Below are positions 1 to 7,726 of a stretch of DNA of 64,000 nucleotides, in pieces. Position 1 is the first letter of the stretch, and each line of letters starts with the position of its first letter. The stretch is taken from assembly GCF_025567385.1 (NCBI RefSeq), contig NZ_JAOQJU010000004.1:62001-126000 (forward strand), given 5' to 3'. A program made the position numbers and the translations under genes. Source of the DNA: Claveliimonas acetigenes. GTDB lineage: Bacteria > Bacillota > Clostridia > Lachnospirales > Lachnospiraceae. A model generated the notes under the pieces. The model was given only the letters and a program-made list of their open reading frames with translations, was not told the origin of the DNA and made no database searches.

Positions 1-331
1 AACAACACATTAATAAAGGAAATTTATGAATCACACATTACATTTTAACTTTGAGGAAAACGGTATGTCGTAGCAATTACGGCATTAAGAGGAGATAGCT
101 CAGGTCGTTTGGTTATCTATTCTTGCCGCTTTCCAAAGAATAAACGACAGTACATTAAAGGTATATAGCCACGCCGAAAGGAGGTTAAGATTCGTGGATA
201 TATCATTCTCGCAAATCCGAAATCACATCGGACGCACCTTAACATCGTAGTCTCAGACCATTCTGAGAAAACACTGTAACCTGCAGGAATAACTGCACAA
301 ATCCAATTCTTTGAGATAGGAGGACATGACA
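1..331. other. Left-edge non-coding stretch with two tiny ORFs
   Basis: No convincing gene is visible. A 15-residue ORF at 26-73 follows a weak AAAGGAA site, and an 18-residue GTG-started ORF at 194-250 follows AAAGGAGG. Both could be leader peptides or ends of decayed genes. The stretch belongs to the mobile element whose left end lies outside the window. Confidence 0.35.
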
Positions 332-541
332 ATGATGACACAGATCATTAAGGAACAGATTTTGGCTGTCCGGGATACCGGAGAAACCAACATGTTTGAC
401 GTAAACGCCGTTCAGTATATCGCTAACCGCGAAGGATACTATGAATTGGTCGTTTACCTGATGGATAACCGTAAAGAGTACTGCAACTTCATCATGACAG
501 GCACCGCGCCGGGGCTTGAAAATGATGATAGTGAAATGTAA
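332..541 (+). CDS. DUF5049 domain small protein
   Basis: Encodes 69 residues with the family-typical core TNMFDVNAVQYIANREGYYELVVY. I recognise this as the DUF5049 family, which is common in clostridial prophages and integrative elements and has no known function. AGGAGG at 318-323 lies 8 nt before the ATG at 332. An ATG at 326 is too close to that site, so the 332 start is preferred. It heads a run of same-strand small genes, each with its own strong ribosome binding site, ending in the two serine recombinases. Confidence 0.75.
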   Translation: MMTQIIKEQILAVRDTGETNMFDVNAVQYIANREGYYELVVYLMDNRKEYCNFIMTGTAPGLENDDSEM

Positions 542-570
542 CCAGAAACCGTAGAGAGGGGGATATTTCT

Positions 571-1230
571 ATGACGTTAGACTTTAACGATGATAGAACC
601 TACACCAAAGACGTAGCTCTCAAAAATGTCAGATACGCACTATTTGATCCAAAAAAATTGCGAGACGATGTAGTCTCTGCTGAATTTCTGGATATGGTAG
701 CTGCATTCGTTTTAATGGATCATTTCGATCCAAACAGACCGAGATACAAGATTATCGACGCAGTAGATATGGTCTCATTGGATATCAAGCTCAATGAAAT
801 CATGGACGCTGCCAATGAGAATTGCAAAAAAGTCGGATATCGCATTATGCCTATGGAGGATGCCATATCCGAGATTACCGGAATAGCGATTCCGAGCGAT
901 GCTCCCTATCCGATGTATGTCGGAACAAATCCGGAACGCATACTCGGAGCTTCCATTCTGATGTATGAGACATATCTTGAAGATCTTGCGGCACAAATAG
1001 AGGATGACCTCTGCATCGCACCGTCAAGCATTCATGAGGTTCTCATCTTTCCACTTTCTCTCGTACAACCCTCAAAAATCATTGAAATTGTACGGGATGT
1101 GAATCGGACTGTTGTATTGCCGCAAGAGAAGCTCAGCGATAGTGTATATATTTATCGCCGAGGCACTCATGCTATCTCGCAGGCCACGCTGAAGAATCCT
1201 GATGATTCCACTTGCGAACAAAATGATTAA
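571..1230 (+). CDS. DUF5688-like element protein
   Basis: Encodes 219 residues. The region around residues 128-170 (ILGASILMYETYLEDLAAQI, then IAPSSIHEVLIFPL) resembles the conserved block of DUF5688 proteins, which are widespread in clostridial mobile elements. No catalytic motif, signal peptide or membrane segment is visible, so I infer a soluble cytoplasmic protein of unknown role. The ATG follows GAGAGGGGGA with good spacing. The N-terminal third is not recognised. The assignment rests on motif resemblance from memory, not on a search. Confidence 0.55.
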   Translation: MTLDFNDDRTYTKDVALKNVRYALFDPKKLRDDVVSAEFLDMVAAFVLMDHFDPNRPRYKIIDAVDMVSLDIKLNEIMDAANENCKKVGYRIMPMEDAISEITGIAIPSDAPYPMYVGTNPERILGASILMYETYLEDLAAQIEDDLCIAPSSIHEVLIFPLSLVQPSKIIEIVRDVNRTVVLPQEKLSDSVYIYRRGTHAISQATLKNPDDSTCEQND

Positions 1231-1262
1231 GAGTGATGAATGTATAAAAGGAGGAATTGAGT

Positions 1263-1511
1263 ATGTGGCAAGAAGGATCTATTGGCATTCCGGTAGACAA
1301 AGCAACCGGAAAAAGTTACATAACGATTCATTACGCCTTAAAGGTATATGATGAACCGAGCGAATTCGGCATCAACCATGGCAAGATTTCAAAACTGGAA
1401 TTAAGGCAAGATGGCGAGATTGTTGCTAATTACGATCGTGGCTGGGATATTTGTCCGACCACTAAGGAAGCTGAACTTGCTCTTTATATCTTGTTAAACC
1501 GACACAATTAA
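1263..1511 (+). CDS. Small element protein, DUF7678-like
   Basis: Encodes 82 residues. The pattern YDEPSEFGINHGKISKLELR followed by NYDRGWD resembles a small family I know as DUF7678 in phages and integrative elements. No function is known. AAAGGAGG at 1247-1254 is 8 nt before the ATG at 1263, so the in-frame TTG at 1257 is not the likely start. Its position between other small element genes supports a real gene. Confidence 0.6.
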   Translation: MWQEGSIGIPVDKATGKSYITIHYALKVYDEPSEFGINHGKISKLELRQDGEIVANYDRGWDICPTTKEAELALYILLNRHN

Positions 1512-1525
1512 AGGAGGTCTCTATT

Positions 1526-2590
1526 ATGACGACTATAAAATATGCCGCATCTGGCGAACAGAGAAAGAAACTCGTAAACGCCTTATCTGAGATTCTCGAA
1601 TGCGAGTCTAAATATCTCAAAGCTCCAAGCTATGGATATGAAGTTGGTTCATGCGTTGTTAATCGTACTGGGGATATTGAATTTCCGGACGATATGACCG
1701 AAGAGGAAATCGAAGCTATCGTCAAGAAACTTACCTGGCATGGTTTTGAAAGAATTTTAGACGAGCCTACGGAAGAAATCGACGGTGCACCTGTATTGGA
1801 AGAGTCTGCTCTCGGAGCAGAAGATCCGACTGAGGAAAATGTATCCGATGCCGTGGAAGCAAACGTCGAAGAATCTGAAGATGTTTTAGACGAAACCGTT
1901 GTTGAGGAAGACAAAATCGCCGCTGCTGAGGATTCGGCCGCTTCTAAAGAAACATCGGCAGAGTCCATCGAGGAATCGGAAGCTCCAGTTTTGCCAGAAG
2001 GCAACTTTGAATCAGCGGAAGCTACGAAAGAAGCTACAGGCGAACCATCTGAGAAAACTTCTATTCCAGAAGCGACCGAACCAAAGAAGATCGTAATTGA
2101 GCTGCCAGGCTCTTACCTTGATGAGGCTGAACTTGGCAGAGTCAGAGCGATTGTTGCCAGTAAAGCAACGGTTCTCAAGAAAGCGCTCGAAACAGACAAT
2201 CTGTCCATTGAGCGCAAAGAGGACAAGGTTTGCTTTCCGTGGTTCACTGATCATGGCATTGATGGAGAGGCGAAAGCATATATGCAGCTTGTATCTGGTA
2301 TTGCGAAGAGAGCCAAAATGCTCACTCGCGTTACGGCTACGGAAAGTCCGTCAGATAACGACAAATTTACAATGCGGCTCTTTCTCGTATCTCTGAACTT
2401 CAAAGGGCCAGAATATGCCTTTGCTCGTAAATTCCTGCTTCGCAACCTGTCTGGAAACAGCGGTTGGCGAACCGAGGAAGCGAAAGCAAGACATGATGCC
2501 CGTAAGATCAGAACAGAAATTGAAGCACCGGAAGTAACTATTGGACAATCATCTGAAGGAGGTGAAGCTGATGCAGGAATTTCCGAATAA
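1526..2590 (+). CDS. Element protein with acidic low-complexity middle
   Basis: Encodes 354 residues in three parts. Residues 1-80 form a small conserved domain (SGEQRKKLVNALSEIL, then YEVGSCVVNRTGDIEFPD) that I know from clostridial element proteins often labelled 'virulence-related', with no demonstrated function. Residues about 85-190 are a Glu/Ser/Ala-rich, very acidic, probably disordered linker. Residues 190-354 form a second folded region with a basic end (RTEEAKARHDARKIRTE). AAAGGAGGTC precedes the ATG. The 3' end overlaps the next gene by 20 nt, so the two are probably translationally coupled. Confidence 0.6.
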   Translation: MTTIKYAASGEQRKKLVNALSEILECESKYLKAPSYGYEVGSCVVNRTGDIEFPDDMTEEEIEAIVKKLTWHGFERILDEPTEEIDGAPVLEESALGAEDPTEENVSDAVEANVEESEDVLDETVVEEDKIAAAEDSAASKETSAESIEESEAPVLPEGNFESAEATKEATGEPSEKTSIPEATEPKKIVIELPGSYLDEAELGRVRAIVASKATVLKKALETDNLSIERKEDKVCFPWFTDHGIDGEAKAYMQLVSGIAKRAKMLTRVTATESPSDNDKFTMRLFLVSLNFKGPEYAFARKFLLRNLSGNSGWRTEEAKARHDARKIRTEIEAPEVTIGQSSEGGEADAGISE

Positions 2591-2795
2591 ACAGACGATT
2601 GAAAGACTACGAAAAACATATCCAGCCGGGACACGCGTAGAACTTGTTTCTATGAACGATCCATACACTAAGCTAATGCCAGGAGAGCAAGGAACCGTGC
2701 AGTTCATTGACGATATTGGTACGATCTTTGTTAACTGGGACTGCGGCTCCGGCCTTGGTGTCGCTTATGGCGAGGATATTATCCGCAAAATTTAG
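2571..2795 (+). CDS. DUF4314 protein
   Basis: Encodes 74 residues, almost entirely one DUF4314 domain: YPAGTRVELVSMNDPYTKL, then GEQGTVQFIDDIGTIFVNWD and a final GEDIIRKI. The fold is probably a small SH3-like beta barrel, and the function is unknown. Such proteins are typical of phages and conjugative elements of Clostridia. AAGGAGG at 2556-2562 lies 8 nt before the ATG at 2571, inside the end of the upstream gene. A longer reading frame from 2541 has no ribosome binding site. Confidence 0.8.
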   Translation: MQEFPNKQTIERLRKTYPAGTRVELVSMNDPYTKLMPGEQGTVQFIDDIGTIFVNWDCGSGLGVAYGEDIIRKI

Positions 2796-2813
2796 GGCTA
2801 TACCCACTCACAC

Positions 2814-2834
2814 GCCAGCCCCAAGTGGGCTGGC
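2814..2834 (+). other. Short GC-rich hairpin after DUF4314 gene
   Basis: GCCAGCCC (2814-2821) pairs with GGGCTGGC (2827-2834) over a 5-nt loop. No T-run follows, so it is a weak terminator candidate or an mRNA-stabilising stem between DUF4314 and the next gene. Confidence 0.45.
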
Positions 2835-2885
2835 AATTCTATAGTTAAGTCTATCGCACATTAACAGAGAGGAGGCATCAATAAC

Positions 2886-3173
2886 ATGCTTTTAAAAGAC
2901 AAGCAGGCAATCGAAGCCCTTAGAAAAGAAAACTATTCGTATGCCTGTATTGCAAAAACACTTGGACTTTCGCCCAATACCGTAAAGTCTATCTGTCGCA
3001 GGAACGGCTATGTACCTAAGCAGGAGTTCAAGACAAAGGCCGAGAAAAGTGTCTTACAGATATGTAAAAACTGTGGTCGCATTTTGGATTGTTCTAATAG
3101 CCATAAGAAATACTTTTGTTGCGATGCTTGTCGCATAGAATGGTGGAAAAATGTCAGAAGAAAAGGAAAATAA
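2886..3173 (+). CDS. HTH and zinc-ribbon small DNA-binding protein
   Basis: Encodes 95 residues. Residues 5-40 form a resolvase/sigma-type helix-turn-helix (ALRKENYSYACIAKTLGLSP, then NTVKSICRRNGY). Residues about 59-82 hold two Cys pairs (CKNCG and CCDAC) of a treble-clef or zinc-ribbon finger. I infer a DNA-binding accessory factor of the element. It sits directly upstream of the two recombinases and may be expressed with them, acting as a regulator or directionality factor, but nothing in the sequence proves this. Confidence 0.65.
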   Translation: MLLKDKQAIEALRKENYSYACIAKTLGLSPNTVKSICRRNGYVPKQEFKTKAEKSVLQICKNCGRILDCSNSHKKYFCCDACRIEWWKNVRRKGK

Positions 3174-3238
3174 TAATCCATTTTCAACTGGACTTTTCTC
3201 CTTAAAAGAGTGATGAATGTCTGTAGGAGGTGGAATTT

Positions 3239-4552
3239 ATGCAAATTAAAGAGATTAACGCAACAAAGCTACCGGATATCGGAATAAAACGTGTCGCCGC
3301 ATACGCCCGTGTATCTTCTGAAAAAGGAGAAGCACTACATTCTTTATCCGCACAAATCAGCTATTATAACGAGTATATTTCCAATCATATCGGCTGGGAG
3401 TTTGCTGGTGTGTATGCTGACGAGGGCATTTCCGGGACAAAGGACTCACGTCCCGAGTTCCAGCGCCTATTAGCGGATTGCCGCAAAAAAAGGATAGATC
3501 TCGTCATTACGAAATCTATCACCCGCTTTGCCAGAAACACAGTAACGCTCCTTGATACAATTCGGGAACTAAAGTTGCTAAATATTGATGTGTTATTTGA
3601 AAAAGAAAACCTTCACAGCCTCGGCGCGAATGGGGAACTCATGCTAACGCTCCTAGCAATGTATGCAGAGGAGGAAGCACGTTCGGCCAGCGAAAACCAA
3701 AAATGGCGCATCCAAAAGATGTTTGAGGAAGGACGACCAAATACTGGTCGCATGTTAGGCTATTGCCTGAAAGACGGGCAGTTGACCATTATTCCTAAAG
3801 AAGCGGAAATTGTCCGTATGATTTTTGATGATTACCTCTCCGGAATGGGGAGGCTTGCTATCGCTAAAAAGCTGAATGCTATACATGTTCCTACGGTGCG
3901 AGGCTGTGATGATTGGCGCGAAGGCAGTATCTATCGAATTCTCCATAATGAGAAATATACCGGAGATATGATTCTGCAAAAAACCTACGTTGAGGATTTT
4001 CGAACGAAGAAAGGAGTCATTAACCGAGGTGAGAAAAGAAAATACTTTGTAGAAAACAGCCACGAGGCGATTATCTCAAAGGAAATTTTCGAACGGGCGC
4101 AAGCCGAAGCAGAACGCAGAAAAGCCAAGATAAAGTTACCCGAAAAACGCATGAAAACTATCTTTACAGGTATGCTTATCTGCGCTTGCTGTGGTAAGCA
4201 TTTCAATAGAAGAGTCGCGAATGCCAGCACTAAATATGCGAAGCCCGCTTGGATATGTGCAACATTCATGAGGAAAGGAAAGAAATATTGCAATAACCGG
4301 CAAATACCAGAAAAAATATTGATAGCAAAGACAAAGGAGGTTCTTGGCTTGCCGTCGCTCGAGGATATTGATCTAAAAGATTATATATCCGAGATTGTCT
4401 GCGGTAAAGATTACGACCTCACTTATGTCATGAATTCTGGCGAAGAAGTTAAAACAATATGGCATCCCTATTCCCGAAAAGACAGTTGGAATGAGGAAAT
4501 GCGACAACAAGCGCGAAATAGAACCTTAGAAAGGAGTACTTTGTATGAATAA
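3239..4552 (+). CDS. Large serine recombinase (first of a tandem pair)
   Basis: Encodes 437 residues. The N-terminal resolvase domain starts YARVSSEKG, placing the nucleophile at Ser26, with the conserved DEGISG and KSITRFARNT segments. A 'Recombinase' DNA-binding domain follows at about 165-270, then a zinc ribbon (CACCG, then Cys residues near CATF and YCNN). It makes staggered double-strand breaks through a phosphoserine link to insert or excise the element. It is shorter than usual large serine recombinases and lacks the long coiled-coil tail of its neighbour. AGGAGG at 3224-3229 supports the ATG at 3239. The 3' end overlaps the next gene by 8 nt. Confidence 0.9.
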   Translation: MQIKEINATKLPDIGIKRVAAYARVSSEKGEALHSLSAQISYYNEYISNHIGWEFAGVYADEGISGTKDSRPEFQRLLADCRKKRIDLVITKSITRFARNTVTLLDTIRELKLLNIDVLFEKENLHSLGANGELMLTLLAMYAEEEARSASENQKWRIQKMFEEGRPNTGRMLGYCLKDGQLTIIPKEAEIVRMIFDDYLSGMGRLAIAKKLNAIHVPTVRGCDDWREGSIYRILHNEKYTGDMILQKTYVEDFRTKKGVINRGEKRKYFVENSHEAIISKEIFERAQAEAERRKAKIKLPEKRMKTIFTGMLICACCGKHFNRRVANASTKYAKPAWICATFMRKGKKYCNNRQIPEKILIAKTKEVLGLPSLEDIDLKDYISEIVCGKDYDLTYVMNSGEEVKTIWHPYSRKDSWNEEMRQQARNRTLERSTLYE

Positions 4553-6131
4553 CGCAAAACGAGTGACTGTTTGGGAACCGATAGATATCCAAGCTATGTG
4601 CGAAGAAGAATCGGAAATTCCCAAACTAAAAGTTGCCGCATATGCCCGTGTTTCTACGGAGCAGGACGAGCAACAGTCCAGTTATGAGGCACAGGTGGAT
4701 TATTATGGCAAATATATCCGTAGTAATCCGGCCTGGGAATTTGTCGGTATCTACGCCGACGAAGGTATAACCGGGACAAATACCAAAAAACGCGATGGCT
4801 TCAACCGTATGATCGCCGACGCAAAAGCTGGCAAAATTGACCTGATTCTTACGAAGTCGATCAGCCGTTTTGCCCGCAATACTGTCGATACGCTTCAGAC
4901 AGTTCGTGAGCTTTCCGCCCTCAAAATCGAAGTAATCTTTGAAAAAGAGGGAATCCGAACCTTGGATAAGCAATGCGAAGTTATGCTGACAATCATGTCC
5001 AGCCTTGCGCAGGAGGAAAGCCGGTCTATCTCGGAAAATGTTCGCTGGGGAATGCAGAAAAGTATGCAGGATGGTAACATCTCTTTGCCATATAAACGTT
5101 TCCTCGGTTATAGAAAAGGCGAAGACGGCAGGCCGGAAATCGTACCAGAAGAGGCTGAAATTATCAGAGATATCTACAAAATGTTTCTTGATGGAAAAAC
5201 GATCCGCACCATTGCGGACACTTTAACCGAACATGGCATTAAGACGCCCGGCGGAAAAGATAGGTGGTCAGTCAGTACTATTAAAAGTATTCTCTCAAAC
5301 GAGAAATACAAAGGCGATGCCTTGCGTCAAAAGACCTACACTGTAGATTATCTGTCGAAAACAGTCCGAAAAAACAATGGCGAAGTAAAACAGTACTATG
5401 TGTCGAACTCGCATGATGCCATCATCGACGAAGATACTTTTAATCTGGTACAAGCAGAGCTTGAGCGAAGAAGCAATTTTAGGTCTGCCCTAAGAGATAA
5501 CAGCATGTTCAGTACGAAGATCATTTGTGGTGAATGCGGATATTTTTACGGCAGAAAAGTGCTTCACAGCAACAGCAAAAAGCATCGAAAGGTCGTGTGG
5601 TATTGTAACCATCGGTATGATGGTGACGAAAAATGTGCATCTCCCAGCATTTCTGAATCAGATATTAAGAAATATTATCTGGAAGCCCTGGAAAAATTAC
5701 TGTCCAACAAGGATTCATACATTACAGAATGTCAGGAGCGTCTCGAAAATGAAGATGTATTAGTACAGCTTAAAGAAACGCGCCAGCAGGCTGAAATTTC
5801 ACTTGAGGACCTTATGGCAGAGATTCAGGGGGTAGTCCACGAAAACGCCCGAAAGTCTCAGGATCAGCAGAAATACCGAGCTAAATTCAATAAGTTCGTC
5901 CAGCAAATTGATGAACAGAAAAAGCGCATGGCCGTTCTGAAAGCCGAAGAACTTAAACTGGTGGGTATGCGCGAGAAACTTCATCGTTTTATTGAGACGC
6001 TGAAAAACTGCAAAGATGCTACAGTATTTAAAGAGCAAGAATGGAACAACTTAGTAGAGCGTGCAGTCGTGAAGACAGAATCGCTTGACTTTGAATTTAA
6101 GAATGGCGAGAGGATAAAAATCACAATCTAA
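4545..6131 (+). CDS. Large serine recombinase with coiled-coil tail
   Basis: Encodes 528 residues. The resolvase catalytic domain carries YARVSTEQD with nucleophile Ser37, then DEGITG and KSISRFARNT. The recombinase DNA-binding domain lies at about 185-290, the zinc ribbon (CGECGYFYGR, then YCNH) near 325-365, and a long charged coiled coil at about 385-500, as expected for integrase synapsis control. The catalytic halves of the two recombinases are clearly related but not near-identical. Paired large serine recombinases occur in clostridial transposons and in SCCmec (CcrA/CcrB), where both act together. The gene is last in the operon and is followed by a terminator. Confidence 0.93.
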   Translation: MNNAKRVTVWEPIDIQAMCEEESEIPKLKVAAYARVSTEQDEQQSSYEAQVDYYGKYIRSNPAWEFVGIYADEGITGTNTKKRDGFNRMIADAKAGKIDLILTKSISRFARNTVDTLQTVRELSALKIEVIFEKEGIRTLDKQCEVMLTIMSSLAQEESRSISENVRWGMQKSMQDGNISLPYKRFLGYRKGEDGRPEIVPEEAEIIRDIYKMFLDGKTIRTIADTLTEHGIKTPGGKDRWSVSTIKSILSNEKYKGDALRQKTYTVDYLSKTVRKNNGEVKQYYVSNSHDAIIDEDTFNLVQAELERRSNFRSALRDNSMFSTKIICGECGYFYGRKVLHSNSKKHRKVVWYCNHRYDGDEKCASPSISESDIKKYYLEALEKLLSNKDSYITECQERLENEDVLVQLKETRQQAEISLEDLMAEIQGVVHENARKSQDQQKYRAKFNKFVQQIDEQKKRMAVLKAEELKLVGMREKLHRFIETLKNCKDATVFKEQEWNNLVERAVVKTESLDFEFKNGERIKITI

Positions 6132-6160
6132 TCTCAGGCAAACTATATACCACAAAATAT

Positions 6161-6190
6161 GAGCGGCCAGCAATTGACCGCTCTTTTTTC
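6161..6190 (+). terminator. Rho-independent terminator after recombinases
   Basis: GAGCGG (6161-6166) pairs with CCGCTC (6178-6183), followed by a run of T. It ends the recombinase operon. Confidence 0.85.
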
Positions 6191-6236
6191 TTGCTTCTTT
6201 TCTACTCATATAGCCTCACAGAACTCTAGTTCTCAT

Positions 6237-6490
6237 AAAATTGGTGCAACTGTGAAAAGGCGTGTGCTTATGATTATTCTCCTCAACTCCAAGATAATCC
6301 GTGCGGCTTGCGCTTATTTCTTTTCAGAATGTAAGAATCCGTGCAACTTATGCTTGTAATGCACCAATTCTGAGCAAGACAGAGATCATTAAAATTGGTG
6401 CAGACTGATACTGAGTCTATAGCAGTGATTAGAAAAACACTCATTTTCTAACCCTGTGTTTATATTGTTCCTAGAAAAATTGGTGCAGAC
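6237..6490. repeat. Short repeats AAAATTGGTGCA near element end
   Basis: Three direct copies of AAAATTGGTGCA start at 6237, 6391 and 6476; the last two extend to AAAATTGGTGCAGAC. An inverted copy, TGCACCAATT, lies at 6360-6369. A second repeat family, AATCCGTGC(N2)CTT, occurs at about 6296 and 6336. The block lies between the recombinase terminator and the tRNA cluster, where an attachment site of a serine-recombinase element is expected. The repeats may be recombinase or directionality-factor sites. An ORF spanning 6159-6359 overlaps the terminator and is not credible. Confidence 0.6.
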
Positions 6491-6496
6491 ATAAAG

Positions 6497-6525
6497 AAAA
6501 ACCCCCGAAAAATCGGGAGTTTTTC
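6497..6525 (+). terminator. Terminator hairpin at element/tRNA boundary
   Basis: GAAAAACCCCCGA pairs with TCGGGAGTTTTTC around an AAAA loop. The arms are A- and T-rich, so it can work in both directions. It insulates the element from the tRNA genes. Confidence 0.8.
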
Positions 6526-6558
6526 TCACGCCATTTTGTATCAAAAGTGACGTCTAAA

Positions 6559-6626
6559 CCTGGTCTAAAGGTTAGGACACAACCCTTTCAAGGTTGTAAT
6601 GCTCGGTTCAAGTCCGGCGGGGATCA
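6559..6626 (+). pseudogene. tRNA-Glu (TTC) remnant lacking its 5' acceptor strand
   Basis: A D-arm (GGTC...GGAC), an anticodon stem CAACC/GGTTG with loop CTTTCAA (anticodon TTC at 6587-6589, glutamate), a TTCAAGT T-loop and the 3' acceptor strand GGGGATC plus A73 are all present. The seven bases that should form the 5' acceptor strand (6554-6560, CTAAACC) can pair at only two positions, and T-stem pair 49-65 is a mismatch. The simplest reading is a tRNA-Glu gene cut by the neighbouring element, keeping only its 3' part. It should not give a mature tRNA. Confidence 0.65.
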
Positions 6627-6628
6627 CT

Positions 6629-6703
6629 GTGGCTATAGTACAACGGTTAGTGCGGCAGATTGTGGCTCTGCATATCCGGGTTCGATTCCCGGTAGTCACC
6701 CCA
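6629..6703 (+). tRNA. tRNA-His (GTG)
   Basis: The acceptor arms GTGGCTA (6629-6635) and TAGTCAC (6693-6699) pair fully. The anticodon stem GCAGA/TCTGC holds the loop TTGTGGC with anticodon GTG. The T-arm is CCGGG-TTCGATT-CCCGG. C73 is followed by an encoded CCA. The base before position 1 is T rather than the G normally encoded at -1 of tRNA-His. Confidence 0.92.
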
Positions 6704-6704
6704 T

Positions 6705-6788
6705 GGGTAGGTAAGCCTAGCGGCGAAGGCGGCGGACTGTAAATCCGTTACATCAGAAACATCGAAGGTTCGAGTCCTTCCCTGCCCA
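6705..6788 (+). tRNA. tRNA-Tyr (GTA)
   Basis: The acceptor arms GGGTAGG (6705-6711) and CCTGCCC (6781-6787) pair with one G-T. The anticodon GTA is at 6739-6741. A long class II variable arm and the T-arm GAAGG-TTCGAGT-CCTTC fit tRNA-Tyr. CCA is not encoded. It starts one base after the CCA of tRNA-His, so the two are one transcript. Confidence 0.93.
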
Positions 6789-6923
6789 CTTTGTCAGCGT
6801 GTCTGAGTTGGTTTATCCTGATTATTCCAAATTGCTTTCTTAAAGATGAGCAGAACTGGCTAATACTACAGATGAGTGTGATTTTATGAGTGAAAGGTTT
6901 AAATGGTACGAGGAGTGATGTAA

Positions 6924-7460
6924 ATGGATTTAAATAAAACAAGCAGATTTATCAGTTTGATTCTCCGGCACAGGCCAAATACTATTGGGATCTCGTTAGA
7001 TGAACATGGATGGGCAAGTGTTGAAGAACTTTTGGCTGGTATCTCAAAGACACAGTACATTGATATGGAAATGCTTGAGAAAATTGTGGAAACAGATAGC
7101 AAGCAGAGATATTCTTTTAATGAAGATAAGACATTGATCAGAGCAAATCAAGGTCATTCCATTGACGTGGATGTAGAACTTCCGAAGAAGCAGCCTCCGG
7201 TAATTTTATATCACGGAACGGGAGAAAAATACGTAATCTCGATTGATGAACAAGGCCTGATTTCCAAGAGCCGCCTCTATGTCCATTTATCTGGTGATGA
7301 AGCAACTGCGGCTGTTGTCGGTTCACGGCATGGGAGACCCGTGGTGTATGAAGTACTTGCGAGTCAGATGTACTATGACGGTTATGAATTCTTTCAATCT
7401 GTAAATGGAGTATGGCTCACGAAGGCAGTACCGGTACAGTATTTGAAAAAACTTAAATAA
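6924..7460 (+). CDS. kptA: RNA 2'-phosphotransferase KptA (Tpt1 family)
   Basis: Encodes 178 residues, the usual Tpt1/KptA length. The N-terminal winged-helix half contains the conserved RFISLILRHRP block. The C-terminal NAD-binding half has LYHGT near residue 95, then RLYVHLS and the end WLTKAVP. The enzyme moves an internal RNA 2'-phosphate to NAD+, giving ADP-ribose 1'',2''-cyclic phosphate; its bacterial substrate is not settled. AGGAGTGA precedes the ATG. An RNA ligase lies about 270 bp downstream, so the two may form an RNA-repair module beside the tRNA genes. Confidence 0.92.
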   Translation: MDLNKTSRFISLILRHRPNTIGISLDEHGWASVEELLAGISKTQYIDMEMLEKIVETDSKQRYSFNEDKTLIRANQGHSIDVDVELPKKQPPVILYHGTGEKYVISIDEQGLISKSRLYVHLSGDEATAAVVGSRHGRPVVYEVLASQMYYDGYEFFQSVNGVWLTKAVPVQYLKKLK

Positions 7461-7501
7461 AGCAGTGGGAGAATTAAATCCTATGACATGTACGATGCTA
7501 A

Positions 7502-7645
7502 ATGGCAAAGGTTACAATTCTTTCTAACATTACAAGCATTCATCGAATTACTATAGACCGGGCAACAGAAAAAAAGGACAAATGGCGGAGTGAAGAAAAG
7601 TCAGTCAACGATGTGTTGAATGACAAAAACGGAGTGCTCATTTAA
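7502..7645 (+). CDS. Doubtful 47-residue ORF between kptA and RNA ligase
   Basis: An ATG-started frame encodes 47 residues beginning MAKVTILSNITSIHRITIDR and ending in a charged stretch. No clear ribosome binding site precedes it and I recognise no family. It may be a small gene or a remnant in the otherwise empty interval 7461-7726. Confidence 0.25.
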   Translation: MAKVTILSNITSIHRITIDRATEKKDKWRSEEKSVNDVLNDKNGVLI

Positions 7646-7726
7646 AATAGAATTATTCTGTAACACAAAATGCTTGCGAGTCAGATTGAGGAGGAGAAAA
7701 AGAAAGATAAGGAAGGTGTGAAATAA

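Noticed and set aside
1630..2004. 124-codon minus-strand Ser/Thr-rich ORF
   Set aside because: It is the antisense of the Glu-rich linker of the gene at 1526-2590, where low-complexity codons keep the opposite frame open.
6159..6359. 66-codon ORF downstream of the serine recombinases
   Set aside because: It starts inside a strong terminator, runs through repeats and has no ribosome binding site.
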